Assembly (NCBI GenBank): GCA_033765235.1
Contig: JANRIG010000026.1
Span: 1 to 10,630, forward strand
Source: JANRIG01 sp033765235
Lineage (GTDB): Bacteria; Bacteroidota; Bacteroidia; Cytophagales; UBA9547
DNA: 10,630 nucleotides
Direction: 5' to 3'
Notes under the pieces: generated by a model
Databases searched by the model: none
What the model saw: the letters and a program-made list of their open reading frames with translations, nothing else
What the model was told of the DNA's origin: nothing
Translations under genes and position numbers: made by a program
Part shown: positions 7,599 to 10,630 of the stretch, piece by piece
Numbering within the stretch: position 1 is the stretch's first letter
Layout of the letters: each line of letters opens with the position of its first letter

Positions 7599-7813
7599 TT
7601 AGTCCCATATATGTTTTGAGAGCAAATTTTGTTTGACTTCTTGCTTAAGTTCCAACTTTTTACCCAAATTACTCAACAGGGTCTTGTAAGGAAATGGTGA
7701 TGAACTTAAAATAAGCGAAGTGCCTGATTTAAAGTAGATTTAGTACGCAGTATAAGTATAGTCAGTGTTTCTTTTGGGGGGTACAAGTAAAAATATAGGT
7801 ATAGCACTTGCAT
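7599..7813 (-). other. Possible decayed short gene on the minus strand
   Basis: Two frames read in succession. An ATG-started frame (7813 to the TAA at 7706-7708) encodes 35 residues with YPPKETLTILILRTK. From 7740 a second frame runs 46 codons to a TAA at 7599-7601, with ILSSSPFPYKTLL and a lysine-rich end QNLLSKHIWD. A frameshift could join them. Neither is long enough to exclude chance in a gap of this size, and no family is recognised. The six-C run on this strand (7776-7781) is a plausible slippage site but lies inside the first frame rather than at the join. Confidence 0.18.
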
Positions 7814-8007
7814 ATGTTGTATGACTAAATAATTATGTGATATAATCAATTTTTAATGATTATTACATGATAATGCATTAGTACAATCTTATCAAAATAT
7901 GATTCAAACCCGTGGTAGTAACACTGAAAAAAAGTTAATTTTTAGTTTTATAAAAAATAGTATGAAGAAATATAGAATTGTTCTAAAAGTATTTGATAAT
8001 AAACACA

Positions 8008-8541
8008 TTACACTGTCTCAATCAGTAAATTATGGTTGGTATATATGCAGATATCAGCTGCTATGTGTAGGCTTTCTTCCACTATCTGTCGGGCAGTGAG
8101 GTGTGGTGCATGTTTTACCAAAGCCAAAGCTGCGGATTGTGCATACATGCTGCCTGAGCCTATGCATGCTATCTTTTGCTCTGGCTCTATCACATCACCT
8201 GTACCTGAGATGATGAGTATATCGTCTTTGTCGGCGGTAATGAGCATGGCTTCGAGTCTTCTTAAATATCTGTCGGTGCGCCATTCTTTGGCAAGCTCTA
8301 TTGCAGAACGCTTCAGGTTGCCGCTATAAGCTTCCATCTTTTCTTCAAACCGCTCTATGAGTGTAAAGGCATCTGCAGTGGAGCCTGCAAATCCTGCAAG
8401 TGCTTTGCCATCTTTGAGTTTGCGTATCTTTATCACATTGCTTTTGGCTATGGTATTGCCCATGGTAGCTTGCCCATCGGCGCCTAATGCCAATTCTCCT
8501 TTGTGTATAATGCCAAGTACGGTGGTAGCATGTATTTTCAT
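8008..8541 (-). CDS. hslV: ATP-dependent protease peptidase subunit HslV
   Basis: HslV is the proteolytic chamber of the HslUV (ClpYQ) complex in the cytoplasm: a double hexameric ring of N-terminal-threonine peptidases fed by the HslU unfoldase. The 177-residue product aligns along its whole length with the family: TTVLGIIHKG, GADGQATMGNT, AGFAGSTADAFTL, AKEWRTDRYLRRLEAML, SGTGDV, IGSGSMYAQSAALAL, ADICIYTNH. The nucleophile is T6, the first of the TT pair, so a five-residue leader MKIHA must be removed; E. coli has only the initiator Met. This longer leader is what I recall from Bacteroidota homologues. The gene starts 16 bp after lpdA stops on the same strand and is probably co-transcribed with it. 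hslU is not adjacent on either side, unlike the usual hslVU pair. Confidence 0.94.
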   Translation of the reverse strand: MKIHATTVLGIIHKGELALGADGQATMGNTIAKSNVIKIRKLKDGKALAGFAGSTADAFTLIERFEEKMEAYSGNLKRSAIELAKEWRTDRYLRRLEAMLITADKDDILIISGTGDVIEPEQKIACIGSGSMYAQSAALALVKHAPHLTARQIVEESLHIAADICIYTNHNLLIETV

Positions 8542-8557
8542 ATTATTTGTAAAAAAA

Positions 8558-9946
8558 TTATAGATGAATACACTCCCCGTAAGCTTGCTCAGTAGCTTCC
8601 ATAAGAGCTTCGCTCATGGTAGGGTGCGGGTGCACAGTTTTCATAATTTCATGAGCGGTAGTTTCCAATTTACGTGCAGCCACTACTTCGGCAATCATCT
8701 CTGTCACATTATAGCCTATCATATGAGCCCCGAGAAATTCTCCATACTTGGCATCGAATACTACTTTTACAAAACCGTCTTTGGCTCCTGCTGCGCTGGC
8801 TTTGCCACTGGCCGAAAATGGAAACTTGCCTATCTTTACATCATAGCCTGCTTCTTTGGCTGCCTTTTCGGTGTATCCTACAGATGCTATCTCAGGTGTA
8901 CAGTAGGTGCAGCCCGGTATGTTACCATAGTTGAGCGGCTCAGGATGGTGCCCTGCTATTTTTTCTACACAAATAATACCCTCTGCAGAAGCCACGTGTG
9001 CCAAAGCAGGACCTTTCACAATATCGCCAATGGCATATACGCCCTGCACATTGGTTTTGTAATAGTCATCTACCCATACTTTGCCTTTGTCTGTTTTCAC
9101 TCCTGCCTCTTCTATGCCTATGCCTTCTATATTAGTCACTACCCCAGCTGCTGAGAGTACCACTTCACATTCTATATTGATGTTTCCCGTAGGTGTTTTT
9201 ACATTTACCTTACATCCAGCACCTTTGGTATCTACACTTTCTACAGATGAGGAGGTATATATTTCTATTCCCGATTTTTTATATATTTTTTCCAATTCTT
9301 TGGATATATCTTCATCTTCTACAGGCACTATACGAGGCATAAACTCCACAATGGTTACCTTGGTACCCATGGTATGGTAAAAGTAAGCAAACTCTACACC
9401 AATAGCACCCGAGCCTATCACCACCAAACTTTTGGGCTGCTTGTCAAGGCTCATGGCCTTGCGGTATTCTATGATTTTGGTGCCGTCTATTTTTATATTT
9501 GGCAACTCACGTGCCCTACCTCCGGTGGCAAGTATGATATGCTTGGCATCATATATATTTTTTTTCCCATCTATACCTGTCACTTCTACTTTGCGGTCTT
9601 TGGTAAGCTTGCCAAAGCCTGATATCACTTCTATTTTATTTTTTTTCATGAGAAATTGTACCCCTTTGCTCATACCGGTGGCTACCTCACGGCTACGCTT
9701 TATTACTGCTGCAAAATCAGGTTTGGCATCCGCTACTTTAATCCCGTAGCTATCTGCATGGTGTATATATTCAAATACTTGTGCAGATTTGAGCAGTGCT
9801 TTGGTAGGTATACATCCCCAATTGAGGCATATGCCTCCCAATGATTCTTTTTCTACAATAGCGGTTTTGAGACCGAGTTGTGAGGCACGTATAGCGGCCA
9901 CATAGCCCCCCGGACCTGACCCTATGATAATGATATCGTATGACAT
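8558..9946 (-). CDS. lpdA: Dihydrolipoyl dehydrogenase (E3)
   Basis: This FAD flavoenzyme reoxidises dihydrolipoyl groups with NAD+, serving the pyruvate and 2-oxoglutarate dehydrogenase complexes, and often branched-chain dehydrogenase and glycine cleavage. The 462-residue product has an N-terminal FAD Rossmann motif GSGPGGYVAA (9-18), the redox disulfide GGICLNWGCIPTK (C40 and C45), an NAD-binding motif VVIGSGAIGVEF (175-186), the second FAD motif YAIGDI (304-309), and the dimer-interface catalytic pair H441 and E446 in HPHPTMSEA. An extra C346/C349 pair lies in GCTYCTPEIASVG, where many homologues have no cysteines. The start MSYDIIIIGS leaves the usual two or three residues before the first strand. 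hslV follows after 16 bp; no E1 or E2 gene is in the window. Confidence 0.96.
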   Translation of the reverse strand: MSYDIIIIGSGPGGYVAAIRASQLGLKTAIVEKESLGGICLNWGCIPTKALLKSAQVFEYIHHADSYGIKVADAKPDFAAVIKRSREVATGMSKGVQFLMKKNKIEVISGFGKLTKDRKVEVTGIDGKKNIYDAKHIILATGGRARELPNIKIDGTKIIEYRKAMSLDKQPKSLVVIGSGAIGVEFAYFYHTMGTKVTIVEFMPRIVPVEDEDISKELEKIYKKSGIEIYTSSSVESVDTKGAGCKVNVKTPTGNINIECEVVLSAAGVVTNIEGIGIEEAGVKTDKGKVWVDDYYKTNVQGVYAIGDIVKGPALAHVASAEGIICVEKIAGHHPEPLNYGNIPGCTYCTPEIASVGYTEKAAKEAGYDVKIGKFPFSASGKASAAGAKDGFVKVVFDAKYGEFLGAHMIGYNVTEMIAEVVAARKLETTAHEIMKTVHPHPTMSEALMEATEQAYGECIHL

Positions 9947-10420
9947 ATATGATGATTATTGTGCAAAAATAGGATAATATGGCAAATACATGATGGGTGA
10001 TGAGATATTATTTTGTATATAATCTATAATATCTATAGTTATTACCTAAAATACACAATCTATATCCAAACAAACCAAAATATATAAAGCAGCAAACTCA
10101 AAATTTTACAGTCAGGCTTTCACTCTTAACTTTATATTACTTTGCCTAGGTGTTTGCGATATATTTAAATAACTGGGGTAAATATTTTATATGATTACTT
10201 ATTTTTGGAGATTACAATCGACATATTTAGAATGTCTATTTATGTCAAAAAGTAAAATAATAAGGCAAGATTACGCCTAATTAATCATCTGTTCCACAAG
10301 TTAAGTATCAATTATTTACCTATGGGCAAAAGCAGATATTTATTTGCGTATATATGCTAATCAAAAATCATATATATTATTTGGGTTCAGAATATACAAT
10401 GATATAATACATAAATTACT
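9947..10420. other. AT-rich intergenic gap between lpdA and rRNA operon
   Basis: These 474 bases hold no gene that I can support on either strand; open frames are short and their composition is that of AT-rich spacer. A small inverted repeat AGGC/GCCT (10263-10277) is followed on the minus strand by a loose T-rich stretch. The region should contain the lpdA promoter and any read-through tail of the rRNA operon. Confidence 0.5.
9964..9971 (-). promoter_or_regulatory. Candidate -7 element for lpdA-hslV
   Basis: On the minus strand TATTTTTG fits the Bacteroidota TAnnTTTG motif and would start transcription about 11 bases before the lpdA ATG. A TTG at proper -33 spacing is not seen; the only nearby TTG is too close (about 11 bases). 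Such motifs are common by chance in this composition. Confidence 0.25.
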
Positions 10421-10422
10421 TT

Positions 10423-10493
10423 AAAAAAGGTTGGCGGCTGCCTACTCTTGCATCTCGCCATTGGCATACACAGGAGGCAGAGTCATCCGCCAA
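10423..10493 (-). pseudogene. Truncated 5S rRNA-like element folding as a long hairpin
   Basis: Positions 10424-10452 repeat the 3' end and flank of the 5S gene (10552-10580) with one mismatch in 29 bases, including the A-run seen as T on the transcribed strand. The similarity then fades, yet the element closes on itself: TTGGCGG (10431-10437) pairs with CCGCCAA (10487-10493), and CTGCCT (10438-10443) with AGGCAG (10475-10480). Further in, GCC/GGC flanks a three-base loop. The outer helix corresponds to helix I of 5S rRNA, so the element looks like a 5S gene that lost its middle, about 63 bases instead of about 110-120. On the minus strand the hairpin is followed by AACC and six T residues (10423-10428). 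It could therefore act as a second terminator, be a 5S relic, or make a small RNA. Confidence 0.6.
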
Positions 10494-10502
10494 GTATAAA
10501 AC

Positions 10503-10529
10503 AAAAAAAGCCACCTTGCAGGGTGGCTT
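10503..10529 (-). terminator. Intrinsic terminator of the rRNA operon
   Basis: AAGCCACC (10508-10515) and GGTGGCTT (10522-10529) form a perfect 8-bp stem with a six-base loop. On the minus strand the stem is followed by seven T residues (10503-10509, which overlap the last two stem pairs). This is a textbook rho-independent terminator in the direction of 5S transcription, about 28 bases beyond the 5S 3' end. Confidence 0.9.
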
Positions 10530-10556
10530 GATATAATACATACATTATAATAAAAA

Positions 10557-10630
10557 GGTTGGCGGCTACCTACTCTTGCACATATTATTGCACTACCATT
10601 AGCGTTACGGGGCTTAACTTCTCTGTTCGG
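10557..10630 (-). rRNA. rrf: 5S ribosomal RNA, 3' part (runs off the window)
   Basis: Read on the minus strand, the window edge begins with CCGAACAGAGAAGTTAAGCC, the hallmark loop B/helix III segment of bacterial 5S rRNA. It continues through CTAATGGTAGTGC and GCAAGAGTAGGTAGCCGCC to the 3' helix I strand. About 73 bases are present; the 5' third, including the partner strand of helix I, lies beyond 10630. The mature 3' end is near 10557-10561, followed by a T-rich stretch and the terminator. The rest of the rRNA operon (23S, 16S) should lie to the right. Confidence 0.93.

Larger units (their letters stand above)
7549..8007. other. Gene-poor gap between aconitase and hslV
   Basis: No convincing gene, RNA or repeat is seen in these 459 bases between the converging aconitase and hslV genes. 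The minus strand holds two short open stretches described separately. A stretch near 7901-7922 contains GATTCAAACCC, reminiscent of a tRNA T-arm, but no cloverleaf can be built around it. A run of six G (7776-7781) is unusual for such AT-rich DNA. Confidence 0.5.

Noticed and set aside
7895..7926. tRNA-like T-arm (GATTCAAACCC)
   Set aside because: No acceptor, D-arm or anticodon stem can be built on either side; it is probably chance.
7899..8099. 66-codon plus-strand frame entering the hslV 3' end
   Set aside because: Its last third is antisense to conserved HslV sequence, and the first part is AT-rich spacer without a family match.
8564..9154. 196-codon plus-strand frame opposite lpdA
   Set aside because: It is wholly antisense to a gene with every lipoamide dehydrogenase motif; the translated product is Cys/His/Tyr-rich with no recognisable domain.
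1..10630. CRISPR array, insertion sequence or integrase, phage genes, toxin-antitoxin pair
   Set aside because: No regularly spaced repeats, transposase or integrase motifs, terminal inverted repeats with target duplications, or paired small toxin/antitoxin genes were seen.

Overview
The window looks like chromosomal DNA from a member of the phylum Bacteroidota. Intergenic DNA is very AT-rich, starts lack clear Shine-Dalgarno sequences, and a few gaps carry TAnnTTTG-like -7 motifs. The protein set also fits: HslV with a short MKIHA leader before its catalytic Thr, an mAcnA-type aconitase, and a secreted protein with beta-flower-like repeats. A finer taxonomic call is not possible from this window alone.

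Layout, left to right. An AT-rich leader (1-244) holds a palindrome but no clear gene. A long-chain acyl-CoA synthetase lies on the minus strand (245-2014). Next is a broken clan AA (retropepsin-like) aspartic protease gene on the minus strand (2245-2630), inactivated by a frameshift and also carrying HTG in place of the catalytic DTG. A cysteine biosynthesis locus follows: serine acetyltransferase cysE on the minus strand (3205-4002), diverging from cysteine synthase cysM on the plus strand (4067-4948) across 64 bp. Two bases after cysE stops, on the same strand, lies a small secreted protein of about 17-residue repeats. Downstream of cysM are a 65-residue single-pass membrane protein and aconitase (5284-7548). 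After a geneless gap (7549-8007) come hslV and lpdA on the minus strand, transcribed lpdA then hslV with 16 bp between them. Last is a second geneless gap, then the 3' end of an rRNA operon entering from the right on the minus strand: a partial 5S rRNA, a strong intrinsic terminator, and a second, shorter 5S-like element.

The genes are mostly housekeeping: fatty acid activation, serine-to-cysteine conversion (CysE makes O-acetylserine, CysM uses it), the TCA cycle (aconitase), the E3 subunit of 2-oxoacid dehydrogenases (Lpd), and ATP-dependent proteolysis (HslV, whose partner hslU is not adjacent). I found no mobile element, CRISPR array, defence system or biosynthetic cluster. The two least ordinary items are the 5S-derived hairpin beyond the rRNA terminator and the doubly inactivated aspartic protease.
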